From: Exiguobacterium mexicanum | Lineage (GTDB): Bacteria; Bacillota; Bacilli; Exiguobacteriales; Exiguobacteriaceae | Length of the DNA: 64,000 nucleotides | Assembly: GCF_005960665.1 (NCBI RefSeq) | Contig: NZ_CP040676.1 | Location: 1,250,501-1,314,500, forward strand | Reading direction: 5' to 3' | Shown here: positions 25,828 through 34,177 of the stretch, one piece after another | Layout: each line of letters begins with the position of its first letter | How positions within the stretch are numbered: position 1 is the first letter of the stretch | Notes under the pieces: model-generated | Told to the model about the DNA's origin: nothing | Databases searched by the model: none | What the model saw: the letters and a program-made list of their open reading frames with translations, nothing else | Program-made: the position numbers and the translations under genes

Positions 25828-27123
25828 ATGGCTAATCTATTCGGAACTGACAAGGATGGCAACAGGAAGAGGCAAGAAGAGATTGAAAAAACGGCTCAGG
25901 AGAAAGGGATCACTCAAATCCATATGTACTTCTCCGACGTGCTTGGAGACTTGAAGCTATTGACTCTCTCTGCAAAATTGTTGCCGGAAGTTTTTGAAGG
26001 GAAGACGATGTTTGACGGTTCATCCATCGCTGGTTTTTCTTCCATCAAAAACTCAGACCTATTCTTGAGACCGGATTTAGATCGTCCACGCTACGAACAG
26101 GACGGGGACGAGAGCATCCTCGCGTTCTTCTGTGACGTCTGCACGCCAGACGGGGAACGGTATGAGTTCGACCCGCGCAACGTCTTGAAGGATGCCCTCG
26201 AGCGCGCTGCTCGTGACGGATACTCGATCTTCGTCGGTGCCGAGCCGGAATTCTTCATCTTCGACGAGAACGGAGAGTTCTATGACGAGGCCGGATACTT
26301 CTCGACACGTTCAGAAGACAAAGGCTATGAGGTACGTCAACATATCGCCAACCGGTTGAGCGATGTCGGCTTCAACATCGAAGCGGTCCACCATGAAGTG
26401 GCACCAGCCCAGCACGAGATCGGCATCAAGTACGATGACGCGTTGCATACGGCCGACAACATCCAGTTCTTCAAAGAAATCGTCACGTTGGCAGCCCAAG
26501 AGAAAAACGCGAAAGTGTCGTTCTTGCCGAAACCGCTCCGCGACGTGAACGGTTCGGGAATGCACCTCAACATCTCGGTCTGGAAGAACGACAAGGACGG
26601 CAATCCGACGGTCAACGCGTTCGAAGAGCCGGAGTCGGATTACGGCCTGTCGGTCACAGCCCGTCATTTCATCGAAGGCATCTTGAAGCATGCCCGTGCG
26701 ACGGCCATCTTCACGAACCCGCTCCCAGAGTCATATGAACGTCTCGTTCCAGGCTTCGAGGCACCGGTCAACATCTGTTGGAGCCCGTCGAACCGCAGTT
26801 CGATGATTCGAATCCCGGCGTCACGCGGCAGTGCGACACGCGTCGAAGTCCGTAACCCAGACCCGAGCGCCAACCCATATCTCGCCCTCGCGGCCCTGAT
26901 TTACGCTGGACTCGAAGGGATCGAGCAACAGCTTGAGCCGTCATCACCGAACGAGGACGACTTGTTTGAGTACTCGGCCAAACAAATCGAGAGTCAAGGC
27001 ATCTCGTCACTCCCGGCGACCTTCCATGAGTCGATTCAATCGCTCAAGTCGGACCGGTTCCACGATTACTTCAACCATGACTTGATCGACCGCTACTTGT
27101 CGCTCATCCAAGTCCGTAAATAA
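25828..27123 (+). CDS. glnA: Glutamine synthetase, type I
   Basis: A 431-residue glutamine synthetase that joins ammonia to glutamate using ATP. Recognisable blocks are YFSDVLGDLK, KTMFDGSSIAGF, GAEPEFFIFDENGEF (metal-binding Glu), EVAPAQHEIGIKYDDAL, NGSGMHLNISVW and RVEVRNPDPSANPYLALAAL. NGSGMH is normally followed by CHQSL-like residues; here it is LNISVW. ATG 25828 is chosen over an upstream in-frame GTG 25810. There is no glnR gene next to it, unlike the usual glnRA operon, so this may be a second, differently controlled GS. Confidence 0.88.
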   Translation: MANLFGTDKDGNRKRQEEIEKTAQEKGITQIHMYFSDVLGDLKLLTLSAKLLPEVFEGKTMFDGSSIAGFSSIKNSDLFLRPDLDRPRYEQDGDESILAFFCDVCTPDGERYEFDPRNVLKDALERAARDGYSIFVGAEPEFFIFDENGEFYDEAGYFSTRSEDKGYEVRQHIANRLSDVGFNIEAVHHEVAPAQHEIGIKYDDALHTADNIQFFKEIVTLAAQEKNAKVSFLPKPLRDVNGSGMHLNISVWKNDKDGNPTVNAFEEPESDYGLSVTARHFIEGILKHARATAIFTNPLPESYERLVPGFEAPVNICWSPSNRSSMIRIPASRGSATRVEVRNPDPSANPYLALAALIYAGLEGIEQQLEPSSPNEDDLFEYSAKQIESQGISSLPATFHESIQSLKSDRFHDYFNHDLIDRYLSLIQVRK

Positions 27124-27134
27124 GCAAAGCATAC

Positions 27135-27168
27135 AAAAGCCCATTCCTCGGCCGAGGAATGGGCTTTT
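27135..27168 (+). terminator. Bidirectional terminator between glnA and the peptide transporter
   Basis: AAAAGCCCATTCCTCGG and its exact complement form a perfect 17-bp stem with A/T runs on both sides. Confidence 0.9.
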
Positions 27169-27172
27169 ACGA

Positions 27173-28666
27173 TTAATGAATGCCACGCATATACTTTTTG
27201 ATGACCGGGGCGAGTGCGAACAGGATCAGACTGAGGACGATGGCCGCGCCACCGATAATCCCGAAGTAAAGCATCTCGTTCTCCGGTGAATAGAAACGGA
27301 CGAGTTGAGCGTTGATCCCTTGCGCCGCAGCGTTCGACAAGAACCAGAGCGACATCGTCTGGGCCGAGAAAGCGGCCGGGGCGAGTTTCGTCGTCGCCGA
27401 CAGACCGACCGGCGACAGGCTGAGCTCACCGAGCACGACGATGAAGTAGCTAAGGACGAGCCAGAGCGGGTTGACGAGCGTGTCCGGGCCTCCGAAATAG
27501 GCCGGGAGCAAGATCACCAAGAAACTTAACCCTGCGAACAAGATCCCGAACGCGAATTTCGTCGGGATGCTCGGCGCACGGTCACCGAGTCGGACCCAAA
27601 GCCATGCGAAGACCGGTGCGAGCATGATGATGAACAGCGGGTTGAGCGACTGGAACCAGGCCGGTGAGAGCGTGATCCCTAAAAATTCAAGATCGGTCCG
27701 CTTATCGGCATAGCTGGCCAAAATCGTCGCCCCTTGCTCTTGAATCGCCCAGAACATGACCGAGGCGATGAAGAGCGGGATGTAGGCGATGATCCGTGAC
27801 CGTTCGACTTCCGTCGTTTTCGGACTGCGATACATGATAATGAAGTAAATCGTCGGAATGGCGATCCCGAACACACCGACGAGGCCGATGAACGTGTTGA
27901 TCGTGAACAAACCTTGCGGGATGAGCACGGCCAACAGGCCACCGATGAGGATGACCGCGATCGTCGTATACTTGATCGCGTTTCTCTTCTCAGACGGCGT
28001 CAACGGGTTCGGCACATATGAACCGGCAAGACCGAGGTTGCCTTTCTTCGTGACGAGGAAGACGACGAGACCGATGAACATCCCGACCGCGGCGAGTGCG
28101 AAGCCCCAATGGAAGCCGTAGCTCTTTTGGACTCCACCGACAATCAAAGGTGAAATGAAGGCACCGAGGTTGATCCCCATATAGAAGATGCTGAACCCGG
28201 CGTCACGACGACGGTCCGTCTCGTGATACAGGTCACCGACGATGCTTGAAACGTTCGGTTTCAACAAGCCCGTACCGATGACAATCAGTGCCATCGAAAT
28301 GAACAAGAACGTCAGGCTGCCTGGAATCGACAAGACGATATGCCCGAGCATGATGAACACGCCGCCAAAGAAGACGGCCCGAGACGTCCCGAAGACACGG
28401 TCGGCGAGCCATCCCCCAATGACCCCCGACATGTAGACGAGTGCGCCGTATACCGACATGATTGACAAGGCGACATTCTGGTCGAGACCGAGACCGCCCT
28501 CAGATACCTCGTAGTACATGTAGAACACGAGGATGGCGCGCATCCCGTAATACGAGAACCGTTCCCAAAACTCAGTGAAGAATAGTGTGAACAAGCCTTT
28601 AGGCTGTCCGAAAAAACCTTTTTGTGGCACGCTGTCCACAATTTTCTGTTTATCGATCCTTTCCAT
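27173..28666 (-). CDS. POT-family di/tripeptide:proton symporter
   Basis: A 497-residue carrier with 12 or more membrane segments. FFTEFWERFSYYGMRAILVFYMYY is the POT signature including the ExxERFxYY motif needed for proton coupling, and GTGLLKPNVSSIVGDLY is the second family motif. AAGGAGGG sits seven bases before ATG 28666; the longer frame to 28777 is AT-rich leader. It most resembles DtpT-like transporters of Gram-positives. The upstream AT-rich stretch 28667-28760 may carry a nutrient-regulator site, but none was proved. Confidence 0.9.
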   Translation of the reverse strand: MERIDKQKIVDSVPQKGFFGQPKGLFTLFFTEFWERFSYYGMRAILVFYMYYEVSEGGLGLDQNVALSIMSVYGALVYMSGVIGGWLADRVFGTSRAVFFGGVFIMLGHIVLSIPGSLTFLFISMALIVIGTGLLKPNVSSIVGDLYHETDRRRDAGFSIFYMGINLGAFISPLIVGGVQKSYGFHWGFALAAVGMFIGLVVFLVTKKGNLGLAGSYVPNPLTPSEKRNAIKYTTIAVILIGGLLAVLIPQGLFTINTFIGLVGVFGIAIPTIYFIIMYRSPKTTEVERSRIIAYIPLFIASVMFWAIQEQGATILASYADKRTDLEFLGITLSPAWFQSLNPLFIIMLAPVFAWLWVRLGDRAPSIPTKFAFGILFAGLSFLVILLPAYFGGPDTLVNPLWLVLSYFIVVLGELSLSPVGLSATTKLAPAAFSAQTMSLWFLSNAAAQGINAQLVRFYSPENEMLYFGIIGGAAIVLSLILFALAPVIKKYMRGIH

Positions 28667-28765
28667 GAAAGATCCCTCCTTAACCGTATCATCATAAAAA
28701 AGAATCATTATGTTTGTAAAGAATAAACGAATGAAAAATTCAAAATTTAATGATATTCGAACGAA

Positions 28766-28805
28766 ATAAAAAACCACACTAAACGACTAGGTTCAGTGTG
28801 GTTTT
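28766..28805 (-). terminator. Terminator of the MFS exporter gene
   Basis: On the minus strand AAAACCACACTGAAC pairs with GTTTAGTGTGGTTTT, followed by T-rich sequence. Confidence 0.85.
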
Positions 28806-28810
28806 ATAAG

Positions 28811-30055
28811 TCAAGCTGTCTTTTGTTTCGCTTCGGCTGCGCTGACGCGGCGTCCAAGTTGCCAATAGATGAGTCCCGACACGCAACTGGCCGCCCCGAC
28901 GAGGATCAACGCGATATGTCCGGCGCGTTGGTCGAAGAACAGGCTTGCCATGATCGGTGCGGTCACCCCGCCGATCAACCATTGGATGCTGGCGGCCCCG
29001 TTGTAGGCACCGCGCATATTCTCCGGAGCGATCAAGGCGATGAACGTCTGTTGGACCGGGGACATGATCATCTCGCCGAGCGTATAGAAGGCGTACACCG
29101 CGAGCAAGACGCTGACGAGAACGAGGTACGGTGTCCCGAGTGAATAGAGGAGACGCGGCATGACGGCGATCAGAATCATGCCGACCCCGAAGATGGTCGC
29201 CCCGGCGAGCATGACGTTGCCGAACGACTTGCGGCCGAGTTTCGAAGCGATCGGAAACTGGAACAACACGACCATGATGCCGTTCAAGGCGAGCATATAG
29301 GCGAACGGGTTCTCACGATCGGTGTACGATGGCATCGACTCTCTCAAGAAGAGGGGCAGCATGCTCTCGATGAGCGAGAAGCCCATCGAGATGAAGACAC
29401 CGGCAAAGATGAACACGAGGAACACCTTGTCATTGTAGAACACGCGCAGGACATCCCGGTTCGACGGCGTGTCGACATCGGTCGTCTCTGGGAGTGACTC
29501 CCGGATGAAGCGACCGAGGACGAGTGCGTACAAGACGAAGACGAGAGCGGCCGAGTAGAAGATATACTGCCGGTCGATAAAGAGGACGGCACTCCCGAGG
29601 AGCGGGCCGAATGCAGCCCCGATATTGTGCCCCATCCGCAACAGCCCGAACGCCTCGTTCATCTGTTCGGGCTCGGTCACATCGGCTACCATCGCGCTTG
29701 CGGCCGGGTGGAACAATGAGTTCGTCAAACCGAGCATGGCGTTCAAGAGAAGGAGCGGCCAAAACGTTTCGGCGAAGGCGAAACCGACAAGGGCGAGGGC
29801 GTCGCCGAGAATGGCAGCCATCATGATCGGTTTGCGGCCATACAGGTCTGCGAGCCGTCCACCGACGACCGATCCGATGAGCGCCATGATCGGTCCGGTC
29901 GCCATGATGACCCCGACCTGGATATAACTGTCGAGCTTGTCGCTATAGTAGAGGACGAGGAACGGTGCGATCATGAACATCATGACACCGGTGATCGTCT
30001 CTCCGAGGAAGCGGATCCAAATGTTACGGTCGAGCTGTTTGAGTGATTGAATCAT
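28811..30055 (-). CDS. MFS multidrug-type exporter under leader-peptide control
   Basis: A 414-residue major facilitator with 12 predicted membrane segments. Between helices 2 and 3 it has GSVVGGRLADLYGRKPIM, the MFS motif A, and the N-terminal half contains ATGPIMALIGS. It resembles MDR-type MFS proteins of Bacilli (DHA1-like). Two starts are possible; ATG 30055 is preferred over GTG 30064 because AGGTGA overlaps the latter. Upstream on the same strand are a 24-codon leader ORF and a terminator hairpin, so expression is probably induced by ribosome-stalling drugs. Substrates are unknown. Confidence 0.82.
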   Translation of the reverse strand: MIQSLKQLDRNIWIRFLGETITGVMMFMIAPFLVLYYSDKLDSYIQVGVIMATGPIMALIGSVVGGRLADLYGRKPIMMAAILGDALALVGFAFAETFWPLLLLNAMLGLTNSLFHPAASAMVADVTEPEQMNEAFGLLRMGHNIGAAFGPLLGSAVLFIDRQYIFYSAALVFVLYALVLGRFIRESLPETTDVDTPSNRDVLRVFYNDKVFLVFIFAGVFISMGFSLIESMLPLFLRESMPSYTDRENPFAYMLALNGIMVVLFQFPIASKLGRKSFGNVMLAGATIFGVGMILIAVMPRLLYSLGTPYLVLVSVLLAVYAFYTLGEMIMSPVQQTFIALIAPENMRGAYNGAASIQWLIGGVTAPIMASLFFDQRAGHIALILVGAASCVSGLIYWQLGRRVSAAEAKQKTA

Positions 30056-30086
30056 TAAGGTCACCTGCTTTAGTTGATAGAATAAG

Positions 30087-30124
30087 AAAAGGGACGCAGC
30101 ATGCTCAAAGGCATACGCGTCCCT
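30087..30124 (-). terminator. Attenuator terminator upstream of the MFS exporter
   Basis: Reading the minus strand, GGGACGC pairs with GCGTCCC, with an inner TATGC/GCATG stem, followed by TTTTCTT. It lies between the leader ORF and the exporter start, 31 bases before the exporter ATG. Confidence 0.8.
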
Positions 30125-30147
30125 ACGATCTTAGGCATGCCTCGGAA

Positions 30148-30190
30148 GGCAGGCGACATCACGGATTCAAATCACGGAGAGGCGCCTGCC
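30148..30190 (-). promoter_or_regulatory. Leader hairpin overlapping codons 15-17 of the leader ORF
   Basis: GGCAGGCG (minus strand, from 30190 to 30183) pairs with CGCCTGCC (30155 to 30148). The 5' arm is inside the leader coding sequence, so a ribosome parked there would prevent the stem. A further alternative pairing joins AGGCAT (30142-30137) with ATGCCT (30114-30109) in the terminator loop side, which could act as an antiterminator. Confidence 0.6.
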
Positions 30191-30233
30191 GGTCAATATG
30201 AACTTGGACGTGCGAGCGTTGAATGACTGACAT
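30159..30233 (-). CDS. Leader peptide of the MFS exporter
   Basis: A 24-codon ORF, MSVIQRSHVQ... ending RDLNP, with AAAGGAG eight bases before its ATG and a TGA at 30161-30159. It is followed by the attenuator terminator and then the exporter gene. The excellent ribosome binding site, the small size and the overlapping RNA hairpins are the hallmarks of a cis-acting leader peptide for ribosome-mediated attenuation, as known for several antibiotic-resistance genes of Gram-positives. The peptide itself is probably not otherwise functional. It is inferred from sequence only. Confidence 0.7.
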   Translation of the reverse strand: MSVIQRSHVQVHIDRQAPLRDLNP

Positions 30234-30319
30234 CGGTACCTCTCCTTTCTGCATTGGACTGTCTTCTCTTCAAGATTATGATATTTCCGTGAAATGTGTC
30301 AACATAAATCGTCAATGTG

Positions 30320-31420
30320 TCATAATAATTCGTTCAAATTCTTTCGGCTGAGCCGGTAGTCGATCAACCGAGAGAACACGACTTGAATCATCGCCGTGAC
30401 CGGGACACTGATGAACATCCCGACGAGACCGAACAGGCTACCTCCGATGATGATCGAGGTGATGACCCAAAACGGGGTGATGCCGACGCTGTCGCCGAGA
30501 ATCTTCGGGCCGAGCCAAAGTCCGTCGAATTGTTGCAACAAGAAGATGAACAAGAGGACGATGAGCGCCGTGAACGGGTCATAGAAGTAGGTGATGATAA
30601 ACGCTGGAATCATCCCGAGCAGCGGTCCGACGTACGGGATGAAGTTCAAGACACCGACGATGACGCCGAGTAGAAGCGCGTAAGGTGCCCCGATAATCAA
30701 CAGACCGGCGACGGCCAACACCCCGATGATGAGGCAGTCGAGCGACTTCCCGATGATATAGCGTTTGAAGATGTAATCCATCTCTTGAAAGATGTCGATC
30801 GTCGTCTTGGCTGCCGCGACCGGGAACATCGCATACAACAGCCGCTTGAACATGCGGGCAAAAATCTCTTTGTCTTTTAACAGATAAATCGAGATGACGA
30901 TCCCAATCAAGAAATTGATGAGCGTCATCGTGAAGCTCGACACGTAGCTGACCGACGACAAGACGGCGGTCTCGACCCAGCCCGAGTAGCGCTCCTCGAA
31001 GCGGCTGAAATCGATAGCTTGGGCGATCGTCGCGTTGTACTCTTTCAAGTACGTGTTCAACTGGGCGAGGAACCCGTCAATCTGTCGGATGTAGAACGGG
31101 AGCTCTTCGATGAGTGAGGCGAGGCTCGAATAAATGCGTGGGAACAGCGTCACCGCAGAGATGACAAGAATCCCGATGAAGACGATGTAAACGATCAGCA
31201 AACCTTGATAGCGTTTTAATTGAAACCGTTCTTCTATATAGGACAGGACGGTATTCAGGAGCAGCGCGATGGCAATTCCCATGATAATCGGCGTCAGCAA
31301 CTGGAACGTGTAGTGCAACACACTAGAAATCGTGTCCGGTTCACTGATGACTTTCCATAGGACGAGCAGGATCAGGCCGATCACGCTCAACTTCCAAATC
31401 AATTGACGGTTTAATTCCAA
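30320..31420 (-). CDS. AI-2E family transporter (UPF0118/PerM-like)
   Basis: A 366-residue membrane protein with about eight hydrophobic segments and the characteristic central amphipathic part. The C-terminal half has YIIGKSLDCLIIGVLAVAGLLIIGAPYALLLGV, PYVGPLLGMIPAFIITYFYDP and GLWLGPKILGDSVGITPFWVI, all family hallmarks. The start is TTG 31420 with GAGGGG upstream. Roles of family members differ (autoinducer-2 export, Na+/H+ exchange, unknown), so no substrate is claimed. It is monocistronic and its promoter region is shared with the divergent S-box leader. Confidence 0.85.
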   Translation of the reverse strand: MELNRQLIWKLSVIGLILLVLWKVISEPDTISSVLHYTFQLLTPIIMGIAIALLLNTVLSYIEERFQLKRYQGLLIVYIVFIGILVISAVTLFPRIYSSLASLIEELPFYIRQIDGFLAQLNTYLKEYNATIAQAIDFSRFEERYSGWVETAVLSSVSYVSSFTMTLINFLIGIVISIYLLKDKEIFARMFKRLLYAMFPVAAAKTTIDIFQEMDYIFKRYIIGKSLDCLIIGVLAVAGLLIIGAPYALLLGVIVGVLNFIPYVGPLLGMIPAFIITYFYDPFTALIVLLFIFLLQQFDGLWLGPKILGDSVGITPFWVITSIIIGGSLFGLVGMFISVPVTAMIQVVFSRLIDYRLSRKNLNELL

Positions 31421-31523
31421 AGGTCCATCCCCTCATGTTTTAAATTTTGTAGAATAACGTTCACTTTCACTATGAACGTTTTTTTATCGGGATTCAATAG
31501 GCACACCTATTTTCGAAAAAGGA

Positions 31524-31552
31524 TTGACAAGATTGGTAACGTTTGGTTAACT
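31524..31552 (+). promoter_or_regulatory. Vegetative promoter of the mtnE operon
   Basis: TTGACA at 31524-31529, 17 bases, and TTAACT at 31547-31552, about 40 bases before the S-box aptamer. Confidence 0.6.
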
Positions 31553-31592
31553 AAGTGACATATTACAAAAAGACAAATCGCATATAAAAACA

Positions 31593-31695
31593 CTTTCTAT
31601 CAAGAGAAGCGGAGGGACTGGCCCGATGAAGCTTCAGCAACAGATTGATTCAATACTGTGCTAATTCCAGCAAGGTGACCTTGAGAGATGGAAAG
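31593..31695 (+). ncRNA. S-box (SAM-I) riboswitch aptamer 1
   Basis: The conserved S-box order is present: the P1 strand CTTTCTATC, then AAGAGAAGCGGAGGGACTGG, CCCGATGAAGC, CAGCAAC, GGTGCTAATTCC-like TGTGCTAATTCCAGCA, and the closing P1 strand GATGGAAAG. SAM binding favours the downstream terminator at 31724-31754 and so shuts off mtnE. Confidence 0.93.
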
Positions 31696-31723
31696 GTGGT
31701 TGTTTGAATACGTCCGTATCTCG

Positions 31724-31754
31724 ACACCCCTTTCCGCGGAAAGGGGTGTTTTTT
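31724..31754 (+). terminator. S-box expression-platform terminator (mtnE)
   Basis: ACACCCCTTTCCG and CGGAAAGGGGTGT form a perfect stem followed by TTTTT, 17 bases before the mtnE start. Confidence 0.9.
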
Positions 31755-31771
31755 GCATAGGAGGACTATTC

Positions 31772-32947
31772 ATGACTGACAGACGCTCACATCTACTTAA
31801 AACGTTACCACCTCAACATTTCGTCGGACTCGCGGACGAGGTGGCCGAACTCGAACAGGCCGGCCGCGACATCATCCGACTCGGACAAGGGACGCCTGAC
31901 CTGCCTACGCCTGAGCCAATCTGTGACGCGCTTCAGACGGCGCTCCTCGACGCCTCGACCCATCAATACGGTCCGTTCCGCGGTCAGGCCCGCCTGAAGC
32001 AAGCAGTGGCGACGTTCTATTTGAATGAGTATGGAGTCGAACTTGATCCCGAGACAGAAGTAGCGATTCTCATCGGCTCAAAATCTGGTCTCATCACGTT
32101 GCCGCAATGCGTACTCGAACCTGGCGACGGGATCTTGCTACCGAATCCCGGCTATCCTGATTACATCTCGGGGGCACGCCTCGCCGGTGCCGTCGTCCGT
32201 GACCTCGTCCTCCGGGAAGAGAACGGCTTCTTGCCGGACTATGAGACGCTCGATACGCAAGATGCAAAACTCATGTATTTGAACTACCCGAGCAATCCGA
32301 CCGGAGCCGTCGCCTCACCCGCTTTCTTTGACGATACCGTCCGTTTCGCCCGGGAGCGGGACTTGATGGTCGTCCACGATTTCGCATACGGCAGCATCGG
32401 ATTCGATGGCCACGTCCCGCCTAGCTTTCTGCAGGCGGATGGGGCGAAAGAAGTCGGCATCGAGGTATATACGATGTCGAAAGCGTTCAACATGTCCGGT
32501 TGGCGCGTCGCCTTCGCCGTCGGGAACGCGGACATCATCGAGGCAATCAACACGTATCAGGACCACGTCCACGTCAGCGTGTTCTCGGCCATCCAGGCGG
32601 CGGCTGTCGCTGCGCTCGAGGCCCCACGCTCCATCCGGGACGATTTGGCCCGACTCTATGAGGCGCGACGCGATCGCCTGATCGACGGGTTGAACCGGGC
32701 CGGCTGGGCCGTCGAACCGCCGGAAGGCTCGTTCTTCGTCTGGGCAAAAGTGCCTGAGGGTGATGCCAAGTCGTTCTCGCGGAAACTGCTGCATGAAGCC
32801 GGTGTCGCCGTCACCCCGGGCTATTTCTTCGGTTCGGAAGGGAACGGATACGTCCGCTTCGGTCTCGTCTCACCGGAACCGAAGATTGACGAGGCCGTCG
32901 AACGAATCGAGCGGTTGTTTGCCGCCTATGAGGAGGTGCGCGCATGA
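31772..32947 (+). CDS. mtnE: Methionine-salvage aminotransferase MtnE-like (class I/II, PLP)
   Basis: A 391-residue PLP aminotransferase. TMSKAFNMSGWR contains the PLP lysine, and NYPSNPTGAV, VHDFAYGSIGFDG and HQYGPFRGQARLK are family landmarks. The whole pattern closely resembles Bacillus MtnE (YkrV), which converts 4-methylthio-2-oxobutyrate to methionine. The S-box riboswitch upstream confirms a role in sulfur metabolism. TAGGAGG precedes ATG 31772. The end overlaps the next gene by four bases (ATGA). Other mtn genes are not in the window. Confidence 0.83.
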   Translation: MTDRRSHLLKTLPPQHFVGLADEVAELEQAGRDIIRLGQGTPDLPTPEPICDALQTALLDASTHQYGPFRGQARLKQAVATFYLNEYGVELDPETEVAILIGSKSGLITLPQCVLEPGDGILLPNPGYPDYISGARLAGAVVRDLVLREENGFLPDYETLDTQDAKLMYLNYPSNPTGAVASPAFFDDTVRFARERDLMVVHDFAYGSIGFDGHVPPSFLQADGAKEVGIEVYTMSKAFNMSGWRVAFAVGNADIIEAINTYQDHVHVSVFSAIQAAAVAALEAPRSIRDDLARLYEARRDRLIDGLNRAGWAVEPPEGSFFVWAKVPEGDAKSFSRKLLHEAGVAVTPGYFFGSEGNGYVRFGLVSPEPKIDEAVERIERLFAAYEEVRA

Positions 32948-33960
32948 TTCGTCAGGCCGTCCTTGAATATGACCACGCCAATGACGCGCTCGACCGTCTT
33001 GATGACTTAGTCGACGGCCGACGTGCCCACGTCCTGCACGGTCAGAACGGGTATGACGTCGTCCGAGCCATCTTTCCGGCCATCGCGGACTATCCGGCAA
33101 CAAGGTTCAGCGGGGAGTGCACGGACTCGGAAGTCAAACGGCTCAAACCGTTGGACGCCGACGTGTTAATCGCCGTCGGAGGCGGCAAGCTCGTCGATAC
33201 GGCCAAACTCGTCGCCTATCAACGGAACGTCCCGCTCATCGTCGTCCCAACGCTCGCCTCGAACTGTGCGGCGTTCACACCGCTCAGCGTCGTCTATCAG
33301 GAGGACGGGAGCTACGACCGCTACGACATGTTCCGCGTCGTCATCGAACGGGTCATCGTTGACTCACGGGTCATCTCACGCTCACCATATGAATACTTTC
33401 GGGCCGGTGTCATCGACACGGTCGCGAAGTTTTACGAGGCCCGTTATTTGAGTGGTGACAGCTCAGCTGACGCCGGCGTCAACACCGGACTCGTCTTGGC
33501 CGAGCAGTGCGGGCGTCTCGTCGAACTTGAATTGAGCGAGCACGCTTTTGAGTCGTATAGTGACGACGTCCGCTTCGCGGTCGATCACGTGCTCGCCATC
33601 GGTGGCGCCGTCGGTGGATTTGGTGACGCCGGGACACGCGTCGCCGTGGGCCATGCGGTCCATAATGCGCTCAGCCGCTTCGAGTCGACCCACTCTTTCT
33701 TGCATGGAGACAAGGTCGGCTTCGGCCTAATCGTCCAGGAGCGGTTGCTTCGCTCGGCCGATGCTCCGTATTTGGAGGCCTGGTTGAAACGGTTCGGTGC
33801 ACCGACGACGCTCGAGGCGCTCGGGGTCGGGTCGGGCGACATCCCGGTACTGGTCGACTCCGTCATGACGGAAACCGAACTGCAACAGTTGCCGGAACCA
33901 CTCGATAAAGACTTTTTGAAAATAATTTTTGAAAATTTACAATTTTCTATTTACAATTAA
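32944..33960 (+). CDS. Iron-containing alcohol dehydrogenase family protein, hydroxycarboxylate dehydrogenase-like
   Basis: A 338-residue member of the glycerol-dehydrogenase-like branch: the NAD(P) motif GGGKLVDTAK, the TLASNCAAFTPLSVVY segment and the metal-site histidines in VGHAVHNAL and HSFLHGDKV. It is translationally coupled to mtnE and under the same S-box, so its substrate is probably a 2-oxo or 2-hydroxy acid linked to methionine. Escherichia coli offers a parallel: the dehydrogenase HcxA (YbdH) neighbours the methionine aminotransferase YbdL. The last 15 codons are unusually AT-rich because they contain the promoter of the next operon. Confidence 0.75.
   Translation: MIRQAVLEYDHANDALDRLDDLVDGRRAHVLHGQNGYDVVRAIFPAIADYPATRFSGECTDSEVKRLKPLDADVLIAVGGGKLVDTAKLVAYQRNVPLIVVPTLASNCAAFTPLSVVYQEDGSYDRYDMFRVVIERVIVDSRVISRSPYEYFRAGVIDTVAKFYEARYLSGDSSADAGVNTGLVLAEQCGRLVELELSEHAFESYSDDVRFAVDHVLAIGGAVGGFGDAGTRVAVGHAVHNALSRFESTHSFLHGDKVGFGLIVQERLLRSADAPYLEAWLKRFGAPTTLEALGVGSGDIPVLVDSVMTETELQQLPEPLDKDFLKIIFENLQFSIYN
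33929..33957 (+). promoter_or_regulatory. Promoter of metQNI inside the end of the dehydrogenase gene
   Basis: TTGAAA at 33929-33934, 17 bases, TACAAT at 33952-33957. The -10 element is part of the last codons and ends just before the stop codon. It is placed about 45 bases before the second S-box aptamer. Confidence 0.6.
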
Positions 33961-34001
33961 AAGAATTAAAAGTAAGATGATAACAATTTAATAGACCGAT
34001 T

Positions 34002-34104
34002 GCTTATCAAGAGTGGTGGAGGGACTGGCCCTGTGAAACCCGGCAACCAGATCGTAATGATCATGGTGCTAATTCCAACAGACGATATCGTCTGGGAGAT
34101 GAGC
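34002..34104 (+). ncRNA. S-box (SAM-I) riboswitch aptamer 2
   Basis: GCTTATC and GATGAGC form P1. Between them are GGTGGAGGGACTGGCCC, TGAAACCCGGCAACC and GGTGCTAATTCC, the strict S-box core. It is closer to consensus than the first copy. Its terminator lies at 34127-34162, before metQ. Confidence 0.95.
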
Positions 34105-34126
34105 GTGTCCGACTTTGACTTGTCGT

Positions 34127-34162
34127 GCCCGCCACTCTGAATGAGTAGCGGGCTTTCATTTT
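34127..34162 (+). terminator. S-box expression-platform terminator (metQNI)
   Basis: GCCCGCCACTC pairs with GAGTAGCGGGC around TGAAT, then TTTCATTTT. Confidence 0.85.
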
Positions 34163-34177
34163 GGAGGAGGAAAACAA

